A stretch of 6,054 nt of DNA from Bacteroidales bacterium. Its GTDB lineage: Bacteria > Bacteroidota > Bacteroidia > Bacteroidales > JAFGXI01. The notes below the pieces were generated by a model, which did not search any database, was not told where the DNA came from, and saw nothing but the letters and a program-made list of their open reading frames with translations. This document shows, one piece after another, positions 1 through 6,054 of this stretch; within the stretch, counting starts at the first letter, position 1; every line of letters begins with the position of its first letter. Where the stretch lies: positions 1-6,054 of the forward strand of contig JALSQC010000422.1 in the NCBI GenBank assembly GCA_026985625.1. Reading direction: 5' to 3'. A program made the position numbers and the translations under genes.

Positions 1-1
1 C

Positions 2-1726
2 CAATACATTTGTTATATGAATCAATTTACATGGTGGATGGATAAAGACGAACTTGAGATGAGTGCAAGTAAAGATGTTCTGCAAAATCAAAAAACAGGA
101 CAAGAATTTAGCCCCACCGAACAAGAAGATATACAAATCGAGGGTTCCAGGTTTATATCAATTAATCCAAAACAAGATTCACTTAATTTTATTGCACCAT
201 CGGCAATATTTAGTTTGCGAAAACATAAAATCAGAGCAAAAGATGTTAGATATATAAGAGTAGCCGATGCCGTAATCTACCCGGGCGACGGAAAAGTAGT
301 AATAGAAAAAAAAGCTAAAATGAGACCATTAGTAAATTCTAAAATTATAGCAAACATAACAACAAGATACTATACAATATATAATGCAAACACAAATATA
401 TACGGACGAAAAGATTATGCAGCATCAGGCGATTATGACTATGTTGACGAAACAAACCGTAAACAAACATTACACTTTAACGTAATAGGAGTCGATTCTA
501 CATTAGAAACTTACGGAACAGGAAATATAGGAATAACCGATGGTTTTACACTTAGTCCTAACTTTGCCTTTACAGGACGATTTAAAATGCAAGCAAAAAA
601 TAAATACCTTACCTTTACAGGCTCAACACAAATATCTCACGAGTGCGATGCATTAAAACGACTATGGATAAATTTCTCGGCAGAAATAAACCCCGACGAA
701 ATATATATTCCTATTGGCGACCAAATAAAAGACATTAACAACAACGAACTGTTTAACGGATTTCTTATAACAAACGACTCAGCTCATATTTACGGAACAT
801 TCTTTAATAAACATAAAAAATACAGCGATAAACAAATAATATCGGCAACAGGATTTCTTTTCTTTGATAAAGCAGATAAAAAATACAAAATATCAAGCAA
901 AGAAAAACTTAACGAATTTAATCTACCGGGCAACTATTTAAGTCTTAGCAAAAGTATTTGTAATTTATATGGCGAAGGAAAATTAAATTTAGGAACCGAC
1001 TTAGGACAAGTAAAACTAAACACAGTTGGAAATATAAACGAAGACTTCTCTGATACAAGCATAAATCTTGAAACAGTAATAGGAATGGATTTCTTCTTTG
1101 CCGATAAATCGTTAGAAATAATGGCAAACGATTTTATGTCGGCAACAGGATTAGACCCCGTAGATATAGATAACCCTACATTTACAAAAGGATTAGCCGA
1201 ACTTGTAGGTAAAGAACTCTCAGAAAAACTATTATCTGATTATGCATTAAAAGGACAACTAAAAAAAATACCAAAAGAACTAAAACATACAATATTATTC
1301 TCAGACCTTAAATTCAAGTGGAATACAGCAACACACTCATATATATCAGATGGTAAAATAGGTATAGGGAATATAGACAAATATCAAATAAACAAATATG
1401 TCGATGGAATTATAGAAATTGTTAAAAAACGAGGAGGAAGCAAAATGAATATGTATTTGTCTATTAACGATAACCAATGGTATTTATTTAGCTATACACG
1501 AGGAGTTATGCGAGCATATTCAACAAACGAAATGTTTAATACCGAGATAAAAGCACTAAAACCTGATGAACGAAAACTAAAAGTGCAAAAAGGACAAACC
1601 CCATACAACTTTTATCCTACAAACTTAAAATTTGCACAAAAAATAATAAAAAAATACAAACCAAAAGACAATGATGCACAAAATAACGAAGAAAATAGCG
1701 GAGGAATTGAGGATACCGAAAATTAA
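2..1726 (+). CDS. Large uncharacterised beta-rich protein, C-terminal part (5' end outside window)
   Basis: The reading frame is open to the left edge (codons for Q-Y-I-C-Y precede the first in-window Met at 17) and that Met is not followed by a signal peptide, so this is most likely the last ~575 residues of a longer protein. Counting from Met 17, the sequence is mostly alternating polar/hydrophobic strand-like segments: a WWMDKDELE patch (6-14), a strand-rich block with PGDGKVVIEKKAKMRPL (89-105), RKDYAASGDYDY (131-142), and a second block around 177-210. GEGKLNLG (319-326) starts another strand-rich part. A likely helical stretch (about 389-422) follows, then more strands and YLFSYTRGVMRAYST (489-503). 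The last ~25 residues are a hydrophilic Asn/Glu-rich tail overlapping the next gene. No catalytic motif or membrane segment was recognised. It resembles large conserved hypothetical proteins of Bacteroidota (recollection, not a search). A cell-envelope location is inference from composition and the secreted neighbour. Confidence 0.85.
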   Translation, partial: QYICYMNQFTWWMDKDELEMSASKDVLQNQKTGQEFSPTEQEDIQIEGSRFISINPKQDSLNFIAPSAIFSLRKHKIRAKDVRYIRVADAVIYPGDGKVVIEKKAKMRPLVNSKIIANITTRYYTIYNANTNIYGRKDYAASGDYDYVDETNRKQTLHFNVIGVDSTLETYGTGNIGITDGFTLSPNFAFTGRFKMQAKNKYLTFTGSTQISHECDALKRLWINFSAEINPDEIYIPIGDQIKDINNNELFNGFLITNDSAHIYGTFFNKHKKYSDKQIISATGFLFFDKADKKYKISSKEKLNEFNLPGNYLSLSKSICNLYGEGKLNLGTDLGQVKLNTVGNINEDFSDTSINLETVIGMDFFFADKSLEIMANDFMSATGLDPVDIDNPTFTKGLAELVGKELSEKLLSDYALKGQLKKIPKELKHTILFSDLKFKWNTATHSYISDGKIGIGNIDKYQINKYVDGIIEIVKKRGGSKMNMYLSINDNQWYLFSYTRGVMRAYSTNEMFNTEIKALKPDERKLKVQKGQTPYNFYPTNLKFAQKIIKKYKPKDNDAQNNEENSGGIEDTEN

Positions 1727-3284
1727 CATTATATATTTTATAATAATATTAAACCCATTAATAGCAATATCGCAACCTCAAAATATTATAATAGACAATA
1801 ATCAAAATAATAATCCAAACGAACCATCTATTATAATAAGCCGAAAAAATACAAACAATATTTTAGCAGGCTCAAATATCGACAATTATTACACATCAAC
1901 CGATGGCGGATATACCTGGAATAAAGCATATATAACATCAAACTATGGAGTGTGGGGCGACCCAAGCCTAAATGTAGATACAAACGGAAATTTTTATTTT
2001 TTTCACCTATCAAACCCACAAACAGGAAATTGGATAGATAGAATAGTATGCCAAAAAATCGAAAACTGGAACTTTACAACCGATTCTTATGCAGGATTAA
2101 ACGGAACAAAAATGCAAGACAAACCATGGTCGGTTGTAAATTACAATACCAACGAAATTTATTTAACATGGACACAATTTGACGATTACGGAACAAATAA
2201 TCCAAACGACAGCTCCGTAATACTATTCTCTAAATCAACCGATGGAGGAACAACATGGTCGCAACCAAAAAAAATAAGTAAATTTGCAGGAAACTGTATG
2301 GATAGCGACTCAACAACCGAAGGAGCCGTCCCCGCAATAGGACAAAACGGCGAGATATACGTGGCATGGGCATATGCAAATAAAATATATTTTAATAAAT
2401 CGTTAGACGACGGAACAACATGGCTAAACCAAGAAACATTTGTATGCAACCAGATAGGTGGCTGGGATTATACAATACCCGGCATAAACAGATGTAACGG
2501 ACTACCTGTTACAGTTACAGACCTAAGCAATAGCCCTTACAGAGGAACAATATATATAAATTTTACCGACCAACGAAACGGAACCAATAATACCGATGTT
2601 TGGCTTGTAAAATCAACCGATGGGGGAGCAACATGGTCCCAGCCACAAAAAGTTAATAACGATACAAGCCAAACCCATCAATTTTTATCGTGGATAACAA
2701 TAGACCAAATTACAGGATACATTTACATAATTTTTTACGATAGACGAAATTATACAGACAATAATACCGACGTCTATTTAGCAATGTCAAAAGACGGAGG
2801 AAACAGCTTTGAGAACATAAAAATAAACGAAACATCATTTAATCCCAATGCATCAGTATTTTTTGGCGATTATATAAACATATCGGCATATAACAATGTA
2901 ATACGACCTATATGGACACAACTAAATAACGACCAACTATCAATACTTACCGCAATAGTCGATACATCAGATTTTATAGTAGGAATAAATCAACCTAAAA
3001 AACAAAAAAATATTATAGACAATAAAATATCAATAAACCCAAACCCCTTTAAAGACAGAACATTTATATCATATAAAATACATAAGAAATCAAATGTAAA
3101 AATTATTTTAAACAACATTTACGGAACAAAAATAAAAACATTAAAAAATACAAGCCAAAAAGCAGGTAAATATATTCAAGAAATATCAAAAACAGCAAAT
3201 AACTTAAAAAACGGAATTTATTTTGTACAAATCATAATTAACAATAACACAATAATTACAAAAAAAATAATACTAAATAATTAA
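1671..3284 (+). CDS. Secreted BNR/Asp-box sialidase-like beta-propeller protein with T9SS C-terminal sorting domain
   Basis: Numbered from ATG 1671 (537 aa). A hydrophobic signal segment (about 18-34) ends in AIS before Gln35, a plausible signal peptidase I site. An Asn-rich linker follows, then a propeller with five Asp-boxes (S-x-D-x-G-x-T-W type) at 76-83, 189-196, 244-251, 315-322 and 373-380. Between them are strands typical of exo-sialidase/BNR proteins, such as DKPWSVV (150-156) and FFGDYINISAYNN (397-409). Residues about 452-537 form a type A T9SS sorting domain (INPNPF, then the GIYFVQI and KKIIL strands), so the protein should cross the outer membrane and be anchored or released. 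I see no FRIP/YRIP motif or clear arginine triad, so sialidase activity is unproven; it may bind or cleave another glycan. The ATG lies 56 bases inside the previous gene; TTG 1707 may be the true start, giving a shorter MRIPKIN n-region. Confidence 0.88.
   Translation: MMHKITKKIAEELRIPKINIIYFIIILNPLIAISQPQNIIIDNNQNNNPNEPSIIISRKNTNNILAGSNIDNYYTSTDGGYTWNKAYITSNYGVWGDPSLNVDTNGNFYFFHLSNPQTGNWIDRIVCQKIENWNFTTDSYAGLNGTKMQDKPWSVVNYNTNEIYLTWTQFDDYGTNNPNDSSVILFSKSTDGGTTWSQPKKISKFAGNCMDSDSTTEGAVPAIGQNGEIYVAWAYANKIYFNKSLDDGTTWLNQETFVCNQIGGWDYTIPGINRCNGLPVTVTDLSNSPYRGTIYINFTDQRNGTNNTDVWLVKSTDGGATWSQPQKVNNDTSQTHQFLSWITIDQITGYIYIIFYDRRNYTDNNTDVYLAMSKDGGNSFENIKINETSFNPNASVFFGDYINISAYNNVIRPIWTQLNNDQLSILTAIVDTSDFIVGINQPKKQKNIIDNKISINPNPFKDRTFISYKIHKKSNVKIILNNIYGTKIKTLKNTSQKAGKYIQEISKTANNLKNGIYFVQIIINNNTIITKKIILNN
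1707..1772 (+). other. Signal peptide coding segment of the sialidase-like protein
   Basis: From TTG 1707 the translation is M/L-RIPKINIIYFIIILNPLIAIS followed by Gln. This has a short basic n-region (R, K), a hydrophobic core of about ten residues and an A-x-S cleavage motif. If translation starts at ATG 1671 instead, the n-region becomes unusually long and carries two glutamates. Export by Sec before T9SS passage is expected from the C-terminal sorting domain. Confidence 0.75.
1896..2810 (+). repeat. Five Asp-box (BNR) repeats within the propeller
   Basis: The Asp-box units lie at 1896-1919, 2235-2258, 2400-2423, 2613-2636 and 2787-2810. They encode STDGGYTW, STDGGTTW, SLDDGTTW, STDGGATW and SKDGGNSF. 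Units 2 and 4 are also alike in DNA: 2232-2273 and 2610-2651 match at 37 of 42 bases by eye, whereas the others share mainly the protein motif. Asp-boxes are structural turns in beta-propellers and are not catalytic by themselves. Confidence 0.9.
3024..3281 (+). other. Type IX secretion C-terminal sorting domain (type A)
   Basis: Residues about 452-537 of the preceding CDS show the usual order of this Ig-like domain: an N-terminal INPNPF motif, a strand with FISYKI, VKIILNNIYGTKIKTL, a KAGKYIQEI strand, then LKNGIYFVQI and a last strand KKIIL near the C-terminus. Such domains direct cargo through the Bacteroidota PorSS/T9SS and are normally cleaved on export. Here the domain is exceptionally Asn/Ile/Lys-rich, in keeping with the AT-rich genome. 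Confidence 0.88.
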
Positions 3285-4081
3285 TGAATTTAACAAACAA
3301 AAACATTTGGATAACAGGAGCATCATCGGGTATAGGAAAAGCCCTAGCCATAGAAATATCAAAATACAAACCAACACTGATACTATCGTCAAGAAATAAC
3401 AACGAATTACTAAAAACAAAAAATATTTGCGAAAAAAACGGAGCAAAATGTTTTATACAATTACTCGACTTGTCAAAACCACACGAAATAAAACAAATAG
3501 CAGATACAATAATAAATAAATTCGATAAAATAGATATTCTAATAAATAACGGAGGAATAAGTCAACGTTCCCTTGCCGAAGAAACAAACATCAATATAGA
3601 CCGTAACATTATGGAAATAAATTTTTTTGGCAACATATCACTTACAAAAGCAGTTTTGCCAAACATGATAAAAAATAAATCGGGACAAATATTAACCGTT
3701 AGCAGTATAGTTGGCAAATTCGGTTTCCCATTACGTTCGGCATATTCCGCATCTAAACATGCACTACACGGATTTTACGAATCGTTACGAGCCGAAGTCG
3801 AAAAAAAACATAACATTAAAGTAAAAATAATAATCCCCGGACGTATAAAAACAAACATATCATACAACTCAATACAAAAAGACGGAACAAAATATAACAA
3901 AATGGACGAAGGGCAAGAAAAGGGAATGACAGCCGAAAAATGTGCAAAAAAAATTATTAAAGCAATAAAAAAAAATAAAAAAGAAATATTAATAGGAAAA
4001 AAAGAATTAATAATGGTATACATTCGTATATTTTTTCCAAGAATTTTTTATAATATTGTAAATAAAATAAAAACAACATAA
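3284..4081 (+). CDS. Short-chain dehydrogenase/reductase (classical SDR, NAD(P)-dependent)
   Basis: This 265-residue protein has a full classical SDR set. The nucleotide-binding TGASSGIG is at 11-18, and SSR with Arg37 ends the second strand, which favours NADP(H). Asp62 sits in the LDLS adenine-contact segment and NNGG at 88-91. The catalytic tetrad is Asn113, Ser141, Tyr154 and Lys158 (Y-x-x-x-K), and PG is at 185-186 followed by Thr190. The look is closest to the DHRS7-like/YqjQ-type branch, whose substrates are mostly unknown, so none is assigned. The C-terminal 25 residues (241-265, with VYIRIFFPRIFYNIV) are hydrophobic and basic and could form a membrane-touching or substrate-lid helix. 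The ATG shares one base with the preceding stop (TAATG), implying translational coupling to the secreted protein gene, although an enzymatic link is not evident. Cytoplasmic; reduces or oxidises a carbonyl/alcohol group. Confidence 0.93.
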   Translation: MNLTNKNIWITGASSGIGKALAIEISKYKPTLILSSRNNNELLKTKNICEKNGAKCFIQLLDLSKPHEIKQIADTIINKFDKIDILINNGGISQRSLAEETNINIDRNIMEINFFGNISLTKAVLPNMIKNKSGQILTVSSIVGKFGFPLRSAYSASKHALHGFYESLRAEVEKKHNIKVKIIIPGRIKTNISYNSIQKDGTKYNKMDEGQEKGMTAEKCAKKIIKAIKKNKKEILIGKKELIMVYIRIFFPRIFYNIVNKIKTT

Positions 4082-4095
4082 AATAACCTAAAAAA

Positions 4096-5163
4096 GTGGA
4101 TAATAATAAAACAATTATATCAGGAATCCAACAAATAGGAATAGGAATCCCTAATGTTCACGAAGCATGGAAATGGTATCGCCAAAACTTTGGATTCGAT
4201 ATACCATTATTTAACGAAGCAGCCGAAGCAAACTTAATGTTACCTTACACAAACGGTAAACCACAAAAACGACATGCAATATTAGCAGTAAACCTTAAAG
4301 GAGGCGGAGGTTTCGAGATATGGCAATACAAAAGCAGAAAACCCGAATATCCAAAATTTGATGTAAAATTAGGCGATTTAGGAATATTTGTTACCAAAAT
4401 AAAATCAAGCAACATATCATTAGCCTTTCATAATTTTAAACAAAAAGGACTTAACGTTATATCAAATATTGTAAAAACACCAAAAAACGAAGAATCATTT
4501 TTTGTAAAAGACCCTTACAATAACATATTTCAAATAGAAAAATCAAATACATGGTTTAAAAACGAAAACAAAATATTTGGAGGTAGCGGAGGAGTAATAC
4601 TTGGAGTAAGAAACATAGAACGTTCCATAAATTTTTATTCAAAAATATTAGGATACGACGAAATAGTTTACGATAAACAAGGACAATTTGACGACTTTCA
4701 AACACTTCCCGATGGAGACAAAAACTATCGAAGAGTATTGTTAAAACACAGTAAACCACGCAAAGGACATTTTAGTCGATTATTAGGACCAAGCACAATA
4801 GAATTAGTAAAATCGTTAGACCGAGAACCCAAAAAAATATTCGAAGGCAGGCTTTGGGGCGATTTAGGATTTATACACCTTTGTTTTGATATTATAGGAA
4901 TGAAAAACTTAAAACAAAAATGTAAAGAAATGAACCACCCCTTTACGGTCGATAGTAGCAACTCATTTGATATGGGCGAAGCAGCAGGCCATTTTGCATA
5001 CATCGAAGACCCCGATGGAACATTAATAGAATTTGTAGAAACACACAAAATACCAATACTAAAAAAAATAGGTTGGTATCTAAATCTAAAAAAACGAAAC
5101 CCCGAAAAACCATTACCAAATTGGATATTAAAATCACTATCATTAACAAAAGTTAAAGATTAA
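4096..5163 (+). CDS. Two-domain VOC (glyoxalase/bleomycin resistance/dioxygenase) family protein, GTG start
   Basis: GTG 4096 is the only credible start: an in-frame stop sits at 4084-4086, and the next Met (residue 48) would remove the first strand. The 355-residue product contains four beta-alpha-beta3 modules forming two VOC domains (about 9-152 and 164-316), with a basic C-terminal tail. By eye, the metal positions are Gln13, Glu74, Asp94 and Glu148 in domain 1, and Gly166, Glu236, His261 and Glu312 in domain 2. Domain 2 thus keeps E-H-E but lacks the first His of glyoxalase I and extradiol dioxygenases. Family signatures include the WYRQNFGF and FYSKILGY helix-turns and the DPYNN and DPDGT turns before the last strands. 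The length resembles 4-hydroxyphenylpyruvate dioxygenase, but its His-His-Glu triad is incomplete, so that name is not used. Substrate unknown. It lies 14 bases after the SDR gene and is probably co-transcribed with it. Confidence 0.9.
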   Translation: MDNNKTIISGIQQIGIGIPNVHEAWKWYRQNFGFDIPLFNEAAEANLMLPYTNGKPQKRHAILAVNLKGGGGFEIWQYKSRKPEYPKFDVKLGDLGIFVTKIKSSNISLAFHNFKQKGLNVISNIVKTPKNEESFFVKDPYNNIFQIEKSNTWFKNENKIFGGSGGVILGVRNIERSINFYSKILGYDEIVYDKQGQFDDFQTLPDGDKNYRRVLLKHSKPRKGHFSRLLGPSTIELVKSLDREPKKIFEGRLWGDLGFIHLCFDIIGMKNLKQKCKEMNHPFTVDSSNSFDMGEAAGHFAYIEDPDGTLIEFVETHKIPILKKIGWYLNLKKRNPEKPLPNWILKSLSLTKVKD

Positions 5164-5194
5164 AATTATAAATAATTAATAAAAACAAAAACAA
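5164..5194 (+). promoter_or_regulatory. A-rich untranslated leader before ppdK
   Basis: The 31 bases from the VOC stop to the ppdK ATG contain almost only A and T plus two C in an AAAACAAAAACAA run, and no Shine-Dalgarno sequence. A-rich, unstructured leaders are a known way to obtain strong initiation in Bacteroidota. I found no clear Bacteroidota promoter (TAnnTTTG at -7 with TTG near -33) here, so a separate promoter is only a possibility. Confidence 0.35.
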
Positions 5195-6054
5195 ATGAAA
5201 AGAGTTTATACATTTGGAAATAAACAAGCCGAAGGTAAAGCCGATATGAAAAACCTTCTTGGCGGTAAAGGTGCTAATCTTGCCGAAATGAACTTAATAG
5301 GAGTTCCTGTTCCTCCTGGATTAACAATTACTACCGAAGTTTGTACAGAATACAATAAATTAGGAAAAGATAAAACAGTAGAATTAATAAAAAAAGAAGT
5401 AGAAGCAGGAATAAAAAATATAGAAAATATATTAGGTTCTAAATTTGGAGATAAAGAAAATCCACTACTAGTATCAGTTCGTTCAGGAGCAAGAGTATCA
5501 ATGCCGGGAATGATGGATACAGTTTTAAACCTTGGACTTAACGACGACTCGGTTGAAGGTATTGCAAAAAAATCAGGAAACGAAAGATTTGCATGGGACA
5601 GTTATCGTAGATTCGTGCAAATGTATGGCGATGTTGTTTTAGGAATGAAACCCGAAAACAAAGAAGATATAGACCCGTTTGAAGAAATAATGCAAAATCT
5701 TAAAAATAAACGAGGTATTGAGTTAGATACAGATTTTACAGTTGAAGATTTAAAAGAATTAGTTACATCATTCAAAGTAGCTGTTGAGAAACAAACAAAA
5801 AAAACATTTCCCGACAACCCATGGGACCAACTATGGGGAGCAATAATGGCAGTCTTTGACTCGTGGAATACCGAACGAGCAATATACTATCGTAAAATGA
5901 ATAAAATCCCCGACGAATGGGGAACAGCCGTAAACGTTCAAGCAATGGTATACGGAAATATGGGAAACAACTCTGGTACAGGAGTAGCATTTACACGCGA
6001 TGCAGGAACAGGCGAAGATATATTTAACGGCGAATATTTAATTAACGCACAAGG
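5195..6054 (+). CDS. ppdK: Pyruvate, phosphate dikinase, N-terminal 286 residues (3' end outside window)
   Basis: The enzyme interconverts pyruvate + ATP + Pi with PEP + AMP + PPi in the cytoplasm. The start MKRVYTFGNKQAEG and the LLGGKGANLAEM segment (21-32, with Lys25) are typical of PPDK. So are RSGARVSMPGMMDT (96-109, with Arg97 in the place of the ATP-binding arginine), LNLGLND (111-117), YGDVVLGM (144-151) and NTERAIYYR (225-233). GNNSGTGVAFTRD (257-269) leads into the later ATP-grasp segment. About 290 of the usual ~880-910 residues are present. The phospho-histidine and PEP-binding TIM-barrel domains, and any regulatory Thr next to the catalytic His, lie beyond the edge. No frameshift is seen. 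It carries more GTT, CTT and GGT codons near its start than the upstream genes, as expected for a well-expressed central enzyme. In anaerobes PPDK often works towards ATP from PPi; the direction here is inference. Confidence 0.97.
   Translation, partial: MKRVYTFGNKQAEGKADMKNLLGGKGANLAEMNLIGVPVPPGLTITTEVCTEYNKLGKDKTVELIKKEVEAGIKNIENILGSKFGDKENPLLVSVRSGARVSMPGMMDTVLNLGLNDDSVEGIAKKSGNERFAWDSYRRFVQMYGDVVLGMKPENKEDIDPFEEIMQNLKNKRGIELDTDFTVEDLKELVTSFKVAVEKQTKKTFPDNPWDQLWGAIMAVFDSWNTERAIYYRKMNKIPDEWGTAVNVQAMVYGNMGNNSGTGVAFTRDAGTGEDIFNGEYLINAQ

Noticed and set aside
63..257. Small + strand frame inside the first gene
   Set aside because: It overlaps the long frame completely and its Lys/Ile/Gln-rich product has no recognisable feature.
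2186..2449. Open reading frame on the - strand opposite the propeller gene (87 codons)
   Set aside because: It lies wholly inside a well-supported gene, has no recognisable domain, and arises as a shadow of the Asp-box coding sequence.
4725..5048. Open reading frame of 107 codons on the - strand opposite the VOC gene
   Set aside because: It is antisense to conserved VOC modules and its composition is the mirror of that gene; no independent start signal or motif.
4096..5163. Assignment of the VOC protein as 4-hydroxyphenylpyruvate dioxygenase
   Set aside because: Length and two-domain layout fit, but the first His of the His-His-Glu iron triad appears replaced by Gly166, and the characteristic C-terminal sequence of that enzyme was not seen.
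5166..5177. Short inverted repeat ATTAT-AA-ATAAT after the VOC gene as a possible terminator
   Set aside because: The stem is five A/T pairs with a two-base loop, no GC and no defined T-tract after it; it is chance-level in such AT-rich DNA.
5100..5194. Possible Bacteroidota promoter for ppdK (TTG at 5121-5123 as a -33 element)
   Set aside because: No TAnnTTTG-like -7 element is present at the right distance, so the match is not supportable.
1..6054. CRISPR arrays, tRNA or rRNA genes, insertion sequences, phage or defence genes
   Set aside because: No regularly spaced repeats, cloverleaf-like GC-rich segments, transposase motifs or terminal inverted repeats were found; the window is nearly all explained by five genes.

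Overview
The window is an AT-rich, tightly packed stretch in which every recognisable gene reads left to right on the + strand. Three things point to a member of the Bacteroidota, probably an uncultured or anaerobic Bacteroidales-like lineage. The second gene ends in a type IX secretion (Por) C-terminal sorting domain, a system known only from this phylum and close relatives. Coding sequence is very A-rich, with heavy use of ATA, ACA, GGA and AAA. Start codons mostly lack a Shine-Dalgarno sequence.

Layout: (1) positions 2-1726, the C-terminal part of a large, beta-rich, probably exported protein of unknown function whose start lies upstream of the window; (2) 1671-3284, a secreted BNR/Asp-box sialidase-like beta-propeller protein with signal peptide and T9SS sorting domain, overlapping gene 1; (3) 3284-4081, a classical short-chain dehydrogenase/reductase that shares one base with gene 2 (TAATG); (4) 4096-5163, a GTG-started protein with two glyoxalase/VOC domains; (5) 5195 to the end, the first 286 residues of pyruvate, phosphate dikinase, cut by the window edge.

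Genes 1-4 overlap or are 14 bases apart, so they are probably one transcript. PpdK follows after 30 bases and has a slightly different codon texture, so it may be read through or have its own promoter. The first two products are predicted to be exported; the SDR, VOC protein and PpdK look cytoplasmic. Nothing in the sequence ties the five into one pathway. PpdK fits PEP/pyruvate interconversion in an anaerobe with pyrophosphate-linked glycolysis.

No RNA genes, mobile elements, CRISPR arrays or convincing terminators were seen. No new multi-gene system is evident. The points most worth a second look are the uncharacterised first protein, the start of gene 2, the unusual catalytic status of the sialidase-like protein, and the partly altered metal sites of the VOC protein.
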